NCBI RefSeq assembly: GCF_023008585.1
Contig: NZ_CP095390.1
Span: forward strand, 372,001-436,000
DNA: 64,000 nucleotides
Origin: Natribaculum breve
GTDB taxonomy: Archaea; Halobacteriota; Halobacteria; Halobacteriales; Natrialbaceae
Reading direction: 5' to 3'
Part shown: piece by piece, positions 1 to 8,173 of the stretch
Position numbering within the stretch: the stretch's first letter is position 1
Layout of the letters: the number at the start of each line of letters is the position of its first letter
Program-made: the position numbers and the translations under genes
The notes under the pieces: generated by a model
Seen by the model: the letters and a program-made list of their open reading frames with translations, nothing else
Database searches by the model: none
What the model was told of the DNA's origin: nothing

Positions 1-884
1 GAGTCGATCTCGTCGATGAAGACGATCGCGGGCGCGTTCTCTTCGGCCTCCTCGAAGACCTCGCGGAGCTGCTCTTCGGACTCGCCGTAGTACTTCGACA
101 TGATCTCCGGCCCGGAGATCGTCTGGAAGTGGGCGTCGATCTCGTTGGCGACGGCTTTCGCCATCAGCGTCTTGCCGGTTCCCGGCGGGCCGTGCAGGAG
201 GACGCCCTTGGGCGGCTCGATGCCGAGTTGCTGGAACAGCTCGGGGTGGCGCATCGGCAGTTCGATCATCTCGCGGACCTGGTCGAGCTCGTCGTCCAGG
301 CCGCCGATGTCCTCGTAGGTGACGTTCGGGACGCCCTCGGGCGACTCGCGACCGCCGGCGCTGATCTGCTCGGCGGGGGTCTCGCTGATCTCGATGTTCG
401 TCGAGTCGGTGATGACGACCGTCCCGCTCGGCGAGGTGCTCGCGATCTTCAGGGGGACCGACTGACCGGAGCTGGTCATCGGCCCGAACGACAGCGAGAA
501 CGGCACCGTCTGTCCCTCGGTGACGGCCTGGCCGCTCAGCTTGTCGCGCACGAGCGGGCCGATGTCCCCCCGAATGCGCAGGTTCTGGGGGAGCGCGACC
601 GTCACGGACGTGGCGGGTTTGACGTCGGCCGACTCGACGGTGACGCGGTCGTCGATCCCGACGCCGGCCTCCTGTCGAAGACGACCGTCGATCCGGACGA
701 CGCCGCGACCCTCGTCCTCGGGGTAGCCGGGCCAGACGCGAGCGACCGCTTGCCCGTCGCCGTTGCCCTCGATGAGGATGTAGTCCCCGTTCTCGAGGTC
801 GAGTTCGCGCATCGACGCGCGATCGATCGCCGCGAGTCCACGCCCCGCGTCTTTCTGCTTGAGGGGTTTGACGGTGAGTTTCAT
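1..884 (-). CDS. cdc48: Cdc48-type AAA+ ATPase (CdcH), N-terminal part
   Basis: The gene runs off the left window edge, so only about 294 N-terminal residues are visible. They comprise the Cdc48 N-domain barrel (about residues 1-180) followed by the first AAA module, with Walker A GPPGTGKT near residue 236 and Walker B VFIDEID at the very edge. Haloarchaeal homologues are VCP/p97-like unfoldases that remodel proteins in the cytoplasm. The ATG overlaps the stop codon of the upstream small gene in an ATGA arrangement, so the two are probably translationally coupled. Confidence 0.95.
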   Translation of the reverse strand, partial: MKLTVKPLKQKDAGRGLAAIDRASMRELDLENGDYILIEGNGDGQAVARVWPGYPEDEGRGVVRIDGRLRQEAGVGIDDRVTVESADVKPATSVTVALPQNLRIRGDIGPLVRDKLSGQAVTEGQTVPFSLSFGPMTSSGQSVPLKIASTSPSGTVVITDSTNIEISETPAEQISAGGRESPEGVPNVTYEDIGGLDDELDQVREMIELPMRHPELFQQLGIEPPKGVLLHGPPGTGKTLMAKAVANEIDAHFQTISGPEIMSKYYGESEEQLREVFEEAEENAPAIVFIDEID

Positions 885-1129
885 GCGTCTACCTCCATCT
901 CGATAGTGAGCACGCCGTTTCTGATAAACGCTTGCGCGTCCTCGACGTCGGCCGGGAGCTCGAGCTCCCGCTGTTCGTCGTCGAAGACGACGATGACGGT
1001 GCCGTCGACGACGTCGACCGACGCGTCCGCACCGATCGGGCCGAAGTCGACGGCCAGTACCGTCTCGTCACCGTAGTCGTACTGCCGCGCCAGTCGTCCG
1101 TCGTCGCGGACGAATCGTTCGAGGTTCAT
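881..1129 (-). CDS. small Hsp20-like protein upstream of Cdc48 (DUF7127-like)
   Basis: An 82-residue acidic protein, rich in predicted beta strands, with an alpha-crystallin-like ending ([10 protein letters not shown]). It resembles the haloarchaeal family I know as DUF7127, described as Hsp20-related; the family number is from memory. It is the first gene of a two-gene operon with the Cdc48-type ATPase and shares four bases with it. This suggests a partner or chaperone role with the unfoldase, which is inference from context. Confidence 0.8.
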   Translation of the reverse strand: MNLERFVRDDGRLARQYDYGDETVLAVDFGPIGADASVDVVDGTVIVVFDDEQRELELPADVEDAQAFIRNGVLTIEMEVDA

Positions 1130-1153
1130 GGTTCAACTAACTCGAGGTAAGTT

Positions 1154-1172
1154 CTATTTCTATTTAAAACTT
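1154..1172 (-). promoter_or_regulatory. TATA-like promoter of the small Hsp20/Cdc48 operon
   Basis: The only strongly AT-rich stretch in this interval is TTTTAAATAGAAATAG on the minus strand, about 30-40 nt upstream of the start at 1129. It is a good archaeal TATA candidate and would give a short leader. The remainder of 1173-1400 shows no gene or clear structure. Confidence 0.5.
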
Positions 1173-1435
1173 TTGGCCAGTAATCGAAGGACGGAGGCGG
1201 GGACGGAGAAATAACGATGTTCGCGGTTCACAGTCTCCAGCGCCGCCAATCAATCAGTTCGTAGACGAGTCGGTGGGCGCGTCGCGGGCGATGGCGGACG
1301 ATCGACGGTCGCCTCGAAACGGAGTCACGTCGCGTCGACCCTCGCCCGAACAATCGCTAGAGTCCAGACGCCCTTGAGTACACCGGCGGTTGAGCGACTC
1401 GAGGGTTTATCATGGGAACGGTAGTTTGCATACGC

Positions 1436-2212
1436 ATGGAGACGACGACGAATCTCGGGCGGGAGCTGGCCTACGACTACTCGGACCGCGGCGGGGGCGG
1501 CGCGCCAGCGCTGTTCGTTCACGGCGGCGGCGGAACACACGCCGTCTGGAAGTCCCAGCACCGTCTCTCGGACGAACGGCCCGTCGCCGCGCTCGACCTC
1601 AGCGGTCACGGCGAATCCGACGACGTCGACGCCAGTCCCGGCTTCACCACGCTCTCGGCGTACGCCGACGACGTTCTGGCCGTCGCCGAGGCGACGGACG
1701 CACGCGTCCTGGTCGGGAACTCGCTCGGCGGTGCCGTCGTGATGCACGTCTTGCTCGAGCGTGACTTCGACGCCGACGCGGCCGTCCTCGCCGGCACCGG
1801 CGCGCGACTCGGCGTCCTGGAGGACCTCCTCGAGTGGCTCAAAAACGACTTCGAGCGGGCGCTCGAGTTCCTCCACGGCGAGGATCGCTTCTTCCACGAC
1901 CCCGACCCGCGGATTCGCGACCTCTCGATGGAGACGATGCGCGAGACCGGACAGGAGGTCACGCGTCGGGACTTTCTCACCAGCCACGAGTTCGACGTCC
2001 GCGACCGACTCGACGAGATCGACGTCCCCGTCCTCGCGGTCTACGGCGAGTACGACCAGCTGACGCCGCCGTGGTACCACGAGTACATCGCAGAGAACGT
2101 CGCCGACGGCACCCTCGAGGAGATCGACGACGCCGCACACCTGGCGATGCTCGAGCAACCGGAGGCGTTCAACGAGGCGGTGACGGCGTTTCTCGAGACC
2201 GTCGAGAGCTAG
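1436..2212 (+). CDS. alpha/beta hydrolase
   Basis: A 258-residue alpha/beta-hydrolase-fold protein. The nucleophile elbow is GNSLGGA (Ser in GxSxG), the oxyanion-hole region is HGGGG, and the family's late acid and histidine are plausible in YGEYDQLTP and DDAAHLAM. The substrate cannot be deduced; esterase, lipase or lactonase are all possible. I chose the ATG at 1436 over the in-frame one at 1412 because TTTATC lies about 27 nt before it, as expected for a leaderless haloarchaeal gene. It converges with panB. Confidence 0.85.
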   Translation: METTTNLGRELAYDYSDRGGGGAPALFVHGGGGTHAVWKSQHRLSDERPVAALDLSGHGESDDVDASPGFTTLSAYADDVLAVAEATDARVLVGNSLGGAVVMHVLLERDFDADAAVLAGTGARLGVLEDLLEWLKNDFERALEFLHGEDRFFHDPDPRIRDLSMETMRETGQEVTRRDFLTSHEFDVRDRLDEIDVPVLAVYGEYDQLTPPWYHEYIAENVADGTLEEIDDAAHLAMLEQPEAFNEAVTAFLETVES

Positions 2213-2218
2213 AACTCG

Positions 2219-3031
2219 TCAGTAGAGACTGTCGAGATCGGTCTCCTCGTGGCTGTGTTCGTCGGCCGGGAACTCCTCGCGTTCGACCGCGGAGACGTAC
2301 CCCTCGACGGCCCGTTCCATCTCCGCCCGGACGTTTCCGAACTGCTTTGCGAACGACGGACTCCACTCGCTCAGGCCGACGGCGTCGTTGAAGACGAGTA
2401 CCTGTCCGTCGCAGTCGGGACCCGCGCCGATGCCGATGGTGGGAATGTCGAGTGCGTCGGTCACGTCCGCCGCGAGGTTCGAGGGGACGTGCTCTAGGAC
2501 GAGCGAGAACGCGCCCGCCTCCTCGTGTGCGCGTGCGAGGTCGAGAATGTGCTCTGCGGCCTCCTGGTCGGTCCCCTGGCGCGGGTACCCGCCGTACCGG
2601 TTGACGTGCTGGGGCGTGAGTCCGAGGTGAGCCATCACCGGGATGCCGAGCTGGACCATCGTCTCCGTGAGGTCGACGGTGTGTGGCCCGCTCTCGAGTT
2701 TGACCGCCTGTGCGCCCTCTTCTTTGAGCATTCGACCGGCGTTCTCGAGGCTGGTCCGTTCGTCCGTGCCGTAGCTGAGGAAGGGCATGTCGGCGACGAC
2801 GAGCGCCGACTCGGTCGCCCGGGAGACGGCACCGACGTGTCTCGCCACGTCGTCGACGGTGACCGGGAGCGTCGTCTCGTAGCCCAGCGTGGCGTTGCCC
2901 ACGCTGTCGCCCACGAGAATCACGTCGACGCCCGCTTCGTCGACGATCTTCGCCGTCGGTGCGTCGTAGGCCGTCAGCATCGTGATCGGTTCCTCGCCGG
3001 CTTTCGTTCGCACGTCCCGCACGGATGGCAT
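2219..3031 (-). CDS. panB: 3-methyl-2-oxobutanoate hydroxymethyltransferase (ketopantoate hydroxymethyltransferase)
   Basis: A 270-residue PanB, the usual family length. It transfers a hydroxymethyl group from methylene-tetrahydrofolate (or the archaeal pterin) to 2-oxoisovalerate, giving ketopantoate for coenzyme A synthesis. Conserved stretches include MLTAYDAPTA, the metal-binding VGDSVGN and ADMPFLSYGT, AHLGLTPQ and TIGIGAG. An earlier in-frame ATG (3037) would add only two residues. It appears to be a single-gene unit. Confidence 0.93.
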   Translation of the reverse strand: MPSVRDVRTKAGEEPITMLTAYDAPTAKIVDEAGVDVILVGDSVGNATLGYETTLPVTVDDVARHVGAVSRATESALVVADMPFLSYGTDERTSLENAGRMLKEEGAQAVKLESGPHTVDLTETMVQLGIPVMAHLGLTPQHVNRYGGYPRQGTDQEAAEHILDLARAHEEAGAFSLVLEHVPSNLAADVTDALDIPTIGIGAGPDCDGQVLVFNDAVGLSEWSPSFAKQFGNVRAEMERAVEGYVSAVEREEFPADEHSHEETDLDSLY

Positions 3032-3147
3032 ACACACACGTTCGTCTCCGACGATTAAACCTCACCGTTCTTCGAGCGGTGGACGCTCGAGGCGGCGTTC
3101 GACCGGGAAACGGGGGGCTTAATACGACAGGCGCGCGAGCGGCAGTC

Positions 3148-3381
3148 GTGCCAGAACCCGTCGAGACGACGAATCCGGAGGGCGTCGACTACGGCTGGGT
3201 CATGCAGGTGACGTTCGTCACCACGATCGTCGTCGGCGCGCCCGTCGTCGCCCTGCTGTCGACAGTGTTCACGCTCCCGACGTGGGGTTCACGCGTCGGA
3301 TTCGCCGTCCGCGTCGGCGCAGTCATCTGGTTTCTGACGGCGCTCGTCGTCTTCGCGTACGCGAAACGCCACCAGGAGTGA
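3148..3381 (+). CDS. small two-helix membrane protein (DUF5822-like)
   Basis: A 77-residue protein with a polar start (PEPVETTNPEGVDYGW) followed by two hydrophobic segments at about 20-42 and 52-72. The sequence resembles the haloarchaeal family DUF5822. The GTG at 3148 is preferred over longer in-frame starts because TTAATA at 3119-3124 sits 27 nt upstream. Function is unknown. Confidence 0.75.
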   Translation: MPEPVETTNPEGVDYGWVMQVTFVTTIVVGAPVVALLSTVFTLPTWGSRVGFAVRVGAVIWFLTALVVFAYAKRHQE

Positions 3382-3396
3382 GCCGGGCGTGACCGC

Positions 3397-4440
3397 TCAG
3401 GGCGGGAGCACGACCGCACGACCCTCGATCTCCCCGTGCTCGAGTCGCTCGGCCACCGCGTTGATCTCCTCGAGATCGTGGCGTTCGGTGTGCAACTCGA
3501 CGTCGCCGCGGTCGACGAGCGAGACGAGTTCCTGGAGTTCGGCGTAGCGGCCGACGAGCGTCCCCCTGAACGAGAACTCGCCGTTTACCAGCGCCTGGCA
3601 GGGCTCGTGGATGTGACCGCCGTAGCCGACGACGTGGTGATCGCCGCCGCTGGCGACGAGGTCGGGCGCGTAGCCGGTCGTCTCGTCGGCCCCGACGAAA
3701 TCGAGCACCTGCTGGGCACCCACGTCGTCGGTGAGATCCGCCACGACCGACGGCAGATCCGCCTCGCTCGAGTCGACCGTGTGGTGTGCACCCAACTGCT
3801 CGGCCAGCTCGAGTGCCTCGTCTTTGACGTCGACGGCGACGATATTTGCGGCGCTCATCGACTCGAGACACTGCAGTCCGATGTGACCGAGGCCGCCGAT
3901 TCCGATCACGACGGCGGTGTCGCCGGGGTTCAACTCGCGGACGGCCTTCTTGGCGGCGTGGTAGGCGGTGATGCCCGCGTCCGCGTGTGGCGCGATGTCG
4001 ATCGGGTCGACGCCTTCGGGGAGCGGGATCACCGCTCGTTCGTTCGTCTGCAGGTACTCGGCGAAGCCGCCGTCGGTCGTGAGACCGTTGAACTCGCTGT
4101 TCTCGCAGTACATGTCCTCGCCGAGCCGGCAGGGACGACAGATGCCGCAGGTCTGGACGGGGTGACAGATGACCGGATCGCCCTCCTCGACCAGCGTCAC
4201 CTCGTCGCCGACCTCCGCGACGACGCCCGCGTTCTCGTGACCGAGCGTCATCGGGAGGTCCTGTGGGGCGTACTCGTCCCACATTCCCTCGATGATGTGA
4301 TTGTCCGTCTGGCACCAGCCAGCACCCTCGACCTCGACGATCACGTGATCGGACCGTTCGGCCGTCGGCCGATCGACCTCGTCGATCGAGAGGGCGTCGC
4401 TCATGTCCTCGGTGTACTCGTGGAGACGTGCTGCTTGCAT
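3397..4440 (-). CDS. zinc-dependent alcohol dehydrogenase (MDR family)
   Basis: A 347-residue medium-chain dehydrogenase. Catalytic-zinc residues are visible in GWCQTDNH and GHENAG. The four-cysteine structural zinc lobe is CGICRPCRLGEDMYC, and the NAD(P)-binding Rossmann motif is GIGGLGHIG. It should oxidise an alcohol or reduce an aldehyde; the substrate is unknown. The reading frame stays open far upstream, but the ATG at 4440 has an AT-rich box (ATTTTTATC) about 30 nt before it and matches the usual family N-terminus. Confidence 0.88.
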   Translation of the reverse strand: MQAARLHEYTEDMSDALSIDEVDRPTAERSDHVIVEVEGAGWCQTDNHIIEGMWDEYAPQDLPMTLGHENAGVVAEVGDEVTLVEEGDPVICHPVQTCGICRPCRLGEDMYCENSEFNGLTTDGGFAEYLQTNERAVIPLPEGVDPIDIAPHADAGITAYHAAKKAVRELNPGDTAVVIGIGGLGHIGLQCLESMSAANIVAVDVKDEALELAEQLGAHHTVDSSEADLPSVVADLTDDVGAQQVLDFVGADETTGYAPDLVASGGDHHVVGYGGHIHEPCQALVNGEFSFRGTLVGRYAELQELVSLVDRGDVELHTERHDLEEINAVAERLEHGEIEGRAVVLPP

Positions 4441-4575
4441 GATGTCATCGTATGTCACATCGTGCTGCGATAAAAATCCTCGCAGCGAAACCGAAGCCGA
4501 CTGGCGCAGAGACTGACACTCGACGTGGCCGACACCCCAGCTATTGATACCGTCGGTGGTCGTTATCGTAGACCG

Positions 4576-5436
4576 ATGATCGCGGCGATACGCCACGGAA
4601 TTTCGGAAGTACGCGGGAACTACGACTCGCTCGAGTGGTGGCGAAACCGCGTCTTCGTGCCGTACGTCGTCGGCACGGCGACCCGTCTTCACCCGGCGTA
4701 TCCGGGGTACGACGAGGCGGTCCACGTCATGGACGAAGACTGGGACGTGCTCGTCGTGCTCGACGCCTGTCGTGCGGACTTCTTCGAGCGGGTCGCCGAC
4801 CTCGAGACGTTCGACGAGTACCGACGCGTCGTGAGCCTCGGCAGCCACTCGAGCGAGTGGACGCGACGGAACTTCGGGGGGCGAGAGTTCGGCGACACCG
4901 TGTACGTTTCGGCGAACCCGCACACGTCGCTCGTGGCCGGCGATTCCTTCCACGACGTCGTCGAGCTCTGGGAAGACGCGTTCGACGACGAGGCCGGCGT
5001 CGTGCTCCCCGACGCCGTCGTCGACGCCGCCGTCGCGGCGAGCGAGGCGTATCCCCACAAACGGCTCGTCGTACACTTCATGCAACCGCACGGCCCCTTC
5101 GTCGGGAGCGACGTCGAGGATCCAACCGAGAGCGAAGCGGCCCACTGGCGAGCGTACGCGGAGAACCTCGAGTACGGACTCGACTACGCCCTCGAGGTGA
5201 CCGAAACGCTTCCCGGGAAGACGGTGATAACGGCCGATCACGGCCGGCTGTACTCGACGGGACTCAAACGCTCGCTCGGCCTCTTCGCACACAAACCTCG
5301 CCTCCGGTTCCCGGAACTCGTGGTCGTCCCCTGGGCGGTCGTCGAGGGAGAGCGAACGGACGTTCGGGTCGGCGAGACCTCGTCCGCGCCCGGGACCCAG
5401 GTCGAAGAGCGGTTGCGACAACTCGGTTATCGGTGA
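4576..5436 (+). CDS. sulfatase / alkaline-phosphatase superfamily hydrolase
   Basis: A 286-residue single-domain protein of the alkaline phosphatase superfamily. DVLVVLDACRADFF carries the first metal-binding Asp and a likely Cys or Ser/Thr-position nucleophile, HFMQPHGPFVG follows in the middle, and TADHGR supplies the late Asp-His metal ligands. Relatives occur in archaeal surface-glycan gene sets, but there are no glycosyltransferases here. The ATG at 4576 was chosen over 4525 because of an upstream TTGATA box. Confidence 0.75.
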   Translation: MIAAIRHGISEVRGNYDSLEWWRNRVFVPYVVGTATRLHPAYPGYDEAVHVMDEDWDVLVVLDACRADFFERVADLETFDEYRRVVSLGSHSSEWTRRNFGGREFGDTVYVSANPHTSLVAGDSFHDVVELWEDAFDDEAGVVLPDAVVDAAVAASEAYPHKRLVVHFMQPHGPFVGSDVEDPTESEAAHWRAYAENLEYGLDYALEVTETLPGKTVITADHGRLYSTGLKRSLGLFAHKPRLRFPELVVVPWAVVEGERTDVRVGETSSAPGTQVEERLRQLGYR

Positions 5437-5557
5437 CCGGCTCGCGCTGTCCGACTCCCTCGGTTCGCTACCTCGTTCGCCACGGCCGGCGCGTCGGTTT
5501 CGGATCCGTATTATTGTCTATTTCGATGGACATTCCATTCAATGCGGCAAAACAAAG

Positions 5558-6646
5558 ATGTGTTATGGTATGTATTACCACGGTGCGATGTATCAGCACG
5601 ACGGCGAGGACGTGTTCGTCATCGACGCCCACGTGCACCTGTGGGACGCGTCCGAGGAGAACATCACACACGACGGGGGAGAACAGTTCATCCAGTGCTT
5701 CTACGACTATCACACGACGTTCACGCCCGACGATCGGCAGTGGGACATGGACGAGTATCGGAAGTACGGCCAAGAGCGGATGGTCGAGGACCTGTTCGGG
5801 AACGCCGCCGCTGACATGGCCATCTTCCAGCCGACGTACCTGACCGACTTCTACGACGAGGGGTTCAACACGACGGAACAGAACGCCGAACTCGCACTCG
5901 AGTATCCCGAACGGTTCGTCCTCAACGGTACGTTCGACCCGCGCGACGGCGAGGAGGGACTCGAGTACCTGGAGGAACTCCACGACACCTACGACATCCA
6001 GGGCGTCAAGCTCTACACCGCCGAGTGGCGCGGCGAGTCGAAGGGGTGGCGACTCGACGACGAGGAGGCCTTCGAGTTCCTCGAGAAGTGTGCCGACCTC
6101 GGCATCGAGAACGTCCACCCCCACAAGGGGCCGACGATCCGGCCGCTGAACCGCGACGCCTTCGACGTGAAAGACGTCGACGACGCCGCGTCGTCGTTCC
6201 CCGAACTCAACTTCGTCGTCGAGCACGTCGGGCTGCCCCGACTCGACGACTTCTGCTGGATCGCCGCCCAGGAGCCGAACGTCTACGGTGGGCTGGCCGT
6301 CGCCGCCCCGTTCGCCCAGAACCGGCCGGGGAAGTTCTCGGAGATCCTCTCGGAACTGCTGTGGTGGCTCGGCGAGGACCGAGTGCTCTTCGGCTCCGAC
6401 TACGCCATCTGGAACCCCGACTGGCTCGTCGAGACAGTCATGGAGGCCGAGCTGACCGAGGAACACCGGGCGGAGTACGGCGTCGAGTGGGACCTCGAGA
6501 CGAAAAAGAAGGTGATGGGCGAGAACGCCGCCGAACTCTACGACATCGACGTCGAGGAGAAAAAACGACAGTTCCGCGAGGACGAGATCAGCCAGCAGTT
6601 CGACCTCACGGACCACTACGGCGAACCCGCGGCGGCTGACGACTGA
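5558..6646 (+). CDS. amidohydrolase-family metal-dependent hydrolase
   Basis: About 362 residues with the amidohydrolase-2 TIM-barrel pattern: metal-binding DAHVHLW, an internal KLYTAEW, HPHKGPT, VEHVGLPR and the late FGSDYAIWNPDW. It closely resembles, from memory, the amidohydrolase encoded beside soluble diiron (propane-type) monooxygenases in actinobacteria. No monooxygenase subunit is present here. The start is uncertain: ATGs at 5558, 5570 and 5588 are all possible, the last giving MYQHDGEDVF. It overlaps the next gene by one base, so they form an operon. Confidence 0.85.
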   Translation: MCYGMYYHGAMYQHDGEDVFVIDAHVHLWDASEENITHDGGEQFIQCFYDYHTTFTPDDRQWDMDEYRKYGQERMVEDLFGNAAADMAIFQPTYLTDFYDEGFNTTEQNAELALEYPERFVLNGTFDPRDGEEGLEYLEELHDTYDIQGVKLYTAEWRGESKGWRLDDEEAFEFLEKCADLGIENVHPHKGPTIRPLNRDAFDVKDVDDAASSFPELNFVVEHVGLPRLDDFCWIAAQEPNVYGGLAVAAPFAQNRPGKFSEILSELLWWLGEDRVLFGSDYAIWNPDWLVETVMEAELTEEHRAEYGVEWDLETKKKVMGENAAELYDIDVEEKKRQFREDEISQQFDLTDHYGEPAAADD

Positions 6647-7440
6647 TGACCGACGCACGCGATACGGACGAGGCGATCGACCGACGCGCCGACGCGCCAA
6701 CCCGAGAGCGGGTACGCGAAGCCCTGGACGACGTGACCGACCCCGAACTCGACCGCTCGATCGTCGAACTCGAGTACGTCGACGCGATCGAGATCGACGA
6801 CGAGCGCGTGACGGTCGCGTTCACCCTCCCGACGGCGTGGTGTTCGCCGGCCTTTGCCTGGATGATGGCGGTCGACGCCCGCGACGGGATCGAAGCGCTG
6901 CCCGGCGTCACGGAGGCGCGGGTGATCCTCCGCGAACACATGCACGACGAGGAGATCAACCGCGGAGTAAACGAGCGACTGTCGTTCGAGGAGGCGTTTC
7001 CCGACGCCGACGGCGGCGTCGACGCCGTCCGCGCGGAGTTAGACGAGAAAGCGCGCATCGCAAGACAGTACGACGCCGTCGAGGAACTGCTCGAGGCCGG
7101 CCTCGAGCCGGCCCAGATCGCCGCCCTGCGGGTGGCGGACGTCGAACCGGCCGACGAGACGGGAGACGTCGCGGCCGTCTACCTGCGCGACCGCGCGCTC
7201 GCGGTGACGGTCCCGATGGAGCCGATCGAGTCCTACCTCGAGAAGGCCGAGGCGACGGGCGTCGTCTCGACTCCCGACGACGCGCTGTTCAGAACGCCGG
7301 AGGGCGAGCCGATCGATCCCGAGTCGTTCGACCTGGTCCACCGGCGCGGCCGACTGGCGACGGTCAACATGTCCGGGCAGGGCGGCATCTGCGACGGCCT
7401 CCGGGAGGCACGACAGCAGCGGCTCGCGGTCGACGACTGA
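6646..7440 (+). CDS. DUF59/MIP18-type protein with an extra C-terminal domain
   Basis: A 264-residue protein. Residues about 20-115 form a DUF59 (MIP18/SufT-like) domain with DVTDPELDRSIVEL and a cysteine in LPTAWCSPAFAW. The C-terminal half is a separate domain ending with GQGGICDGLRE. DUF59 proteins act in iron-sulfur or metal-centre assembly. Proteins with this two-part form accompany the amidohydrolase in bacterial diiron monooxygenase clusters, where a maturation role is suspected. The ATG overlaps the amidohydrolase TGA (TGATG). Confidence 0.8.
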   Translation: MTDARDTDEAIDRRADAPTRERVREALDDVTDPELDRSIVELEYVDAIEIDDERVTVAFTLPTAWCSPAFAWMMAVDARDGIEALPGVTEARVILREHMHDEEINRGVNERLSFEEAFPDADGGVDAVRAELDEKARIARQYDAVEELLEAGLEPAQIAALRVADVEPADETGDVAAVYLRDRALAVTVPMEPIESYLEKAEATGVVSTPDDALFRTPEGEPIDPESFDLVHRRGRLATVNMSGQGGICDGLREARQQRLAVDD

Positions 7441-7469
7441 TCGTCCGGTCGTCCCGTCGGCCGGCGGTA

Positions 7470-7556
7470 TCATACGGACCGCTGTACGTCGGTGCCGGGA
7501 CAACCGCGCACCGCCTCGCGGTTGCCCCGGGACACAGGTACAGCAGACCGTATCAG
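7470..7556. repeat. nested palindrome at a gene 3' end (ATACGG type, copy 1)
   Basis: The outer arms TCATACGGACCGCTGTAC (7470-7487) and GTACAGCAGACCGTATCA (7538-7555) pair at 15 of 18 positions. An inner stem CCGGGACAACCGCG pairs with CGCGGTTGCCCCGG at 13 of 14. The right arm contains the stop codon of the minus-strand HAD gene. There is no T-tract, so it does not look like a simple intrinsic terminator. Confidence 0.75.
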
Positions 7557-8092
7557 TGGCCCGAGGGGCCGTCACCGACGTACTCGAAGGCCGTCCCCGC
7601 CTGCTTCGCCGTCTCCTCGTCGCGCGCGGAGTCGCCGACGAACAGCGTCCGCTCCGGTTCGACCGACAGCGCGCGAACGGCCACGAGCAGCGGCTCTGGA
7701 TGGGGTTTCCGGTTGGTGACCGTGTCCCGTCCGACCACGACGTCGACAGCCTCGAGCAAGCCGTGTCTCTCGAGGGCGAGGCGACAGGCAGCCTCGGAGT
7801 TGAGCGAGCAGACGCCGACTGGCCCCTCGCGGGCGAGTAACTCGTCTGCGTGTGCGAGTTGCTCAGAGGTGCGCGCTCCGTCGCGTTCGTGGGCGGCGAG
7901 TACCGCCTCGACTTCGTCGTCCAGGCCGACCTCCTCCGAGAGCGCGAGCAGGTCCCAGAGGTCGTCGCTGGGCGGGTCGATGGCCGCCTCCTCGTACACC
8001 TCGCGGACGTCGACGGCCGCCGCGTCCCAGTCGACGTCGAGGCGGACGAGCGTCCCGTCGAGGTCGTAGACGACTGCGTCGTACTCCGTCAC
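7553..8092 (-). CDS. HAD-superfamily phosphatase
   Basis: A 179-residue HAD hydrolase. Motif I is VYDLDGTLV, motif II is VCSLNS, motif III includes the lysine in NRKPHP and motif IV is FVGDSARDEE. It resembles phosphoglycolate-phosphatase-like enzymes; the substrate is unknown. The GTG at 8092 is preferred because TTGAAT lies 25-30 nt upstream; the frame stays open to a TTG at 8122. Its stop codon is inside the palindrome at 7470-7556. Confidence 0.82.
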   Translation of the reverse strand: MTEYDAVVYDLDGTLVRLDVDWDAAAVDVREVYEEAAIDPPSDDLWDLLALSEEVGLDDEVEAVLAAHERDGARTSEQLAHADELLAREGPVGVCSLNSEAACRLALERHGLLEAVDVVVGRDTVTNRKPHPEPLLVAVRALSVEPERTLFVGDSARDEETAKQAGTAFEYVGDGPSGH

Positions 8093-8138
8093 GGTCGTCG
8101 ATACGACGGGGGGACGATTCAAGACTTCGGTAGATCGC

Positions 8139-8173
8139 TACAGACGGCCCGACACCGGTCGGCGGACCGTCTA
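8139..8173. repeat. short degenerate palindrome at the 3' end of the aldolase gene
   Basis: On the minus strand the stop TAG is followed by ACGGTCCGC, and the opposite arm reads GGGCCGTCT. The outer nine bases pair at eight positions. It resembles a shortened version of the ATACGG-type palindromes seen at 7470 and 21184. This could also be an unrelated hairpin. Confidence 0.4.

Noticed and set aside
4441..5421. Upstream extension of the Zn-alcohol dehydrogenase frame
   Set aside because: It is antisense to the sulfatase-like gene and has arginine-rich, low-complexity composition; the true start is at 4440.
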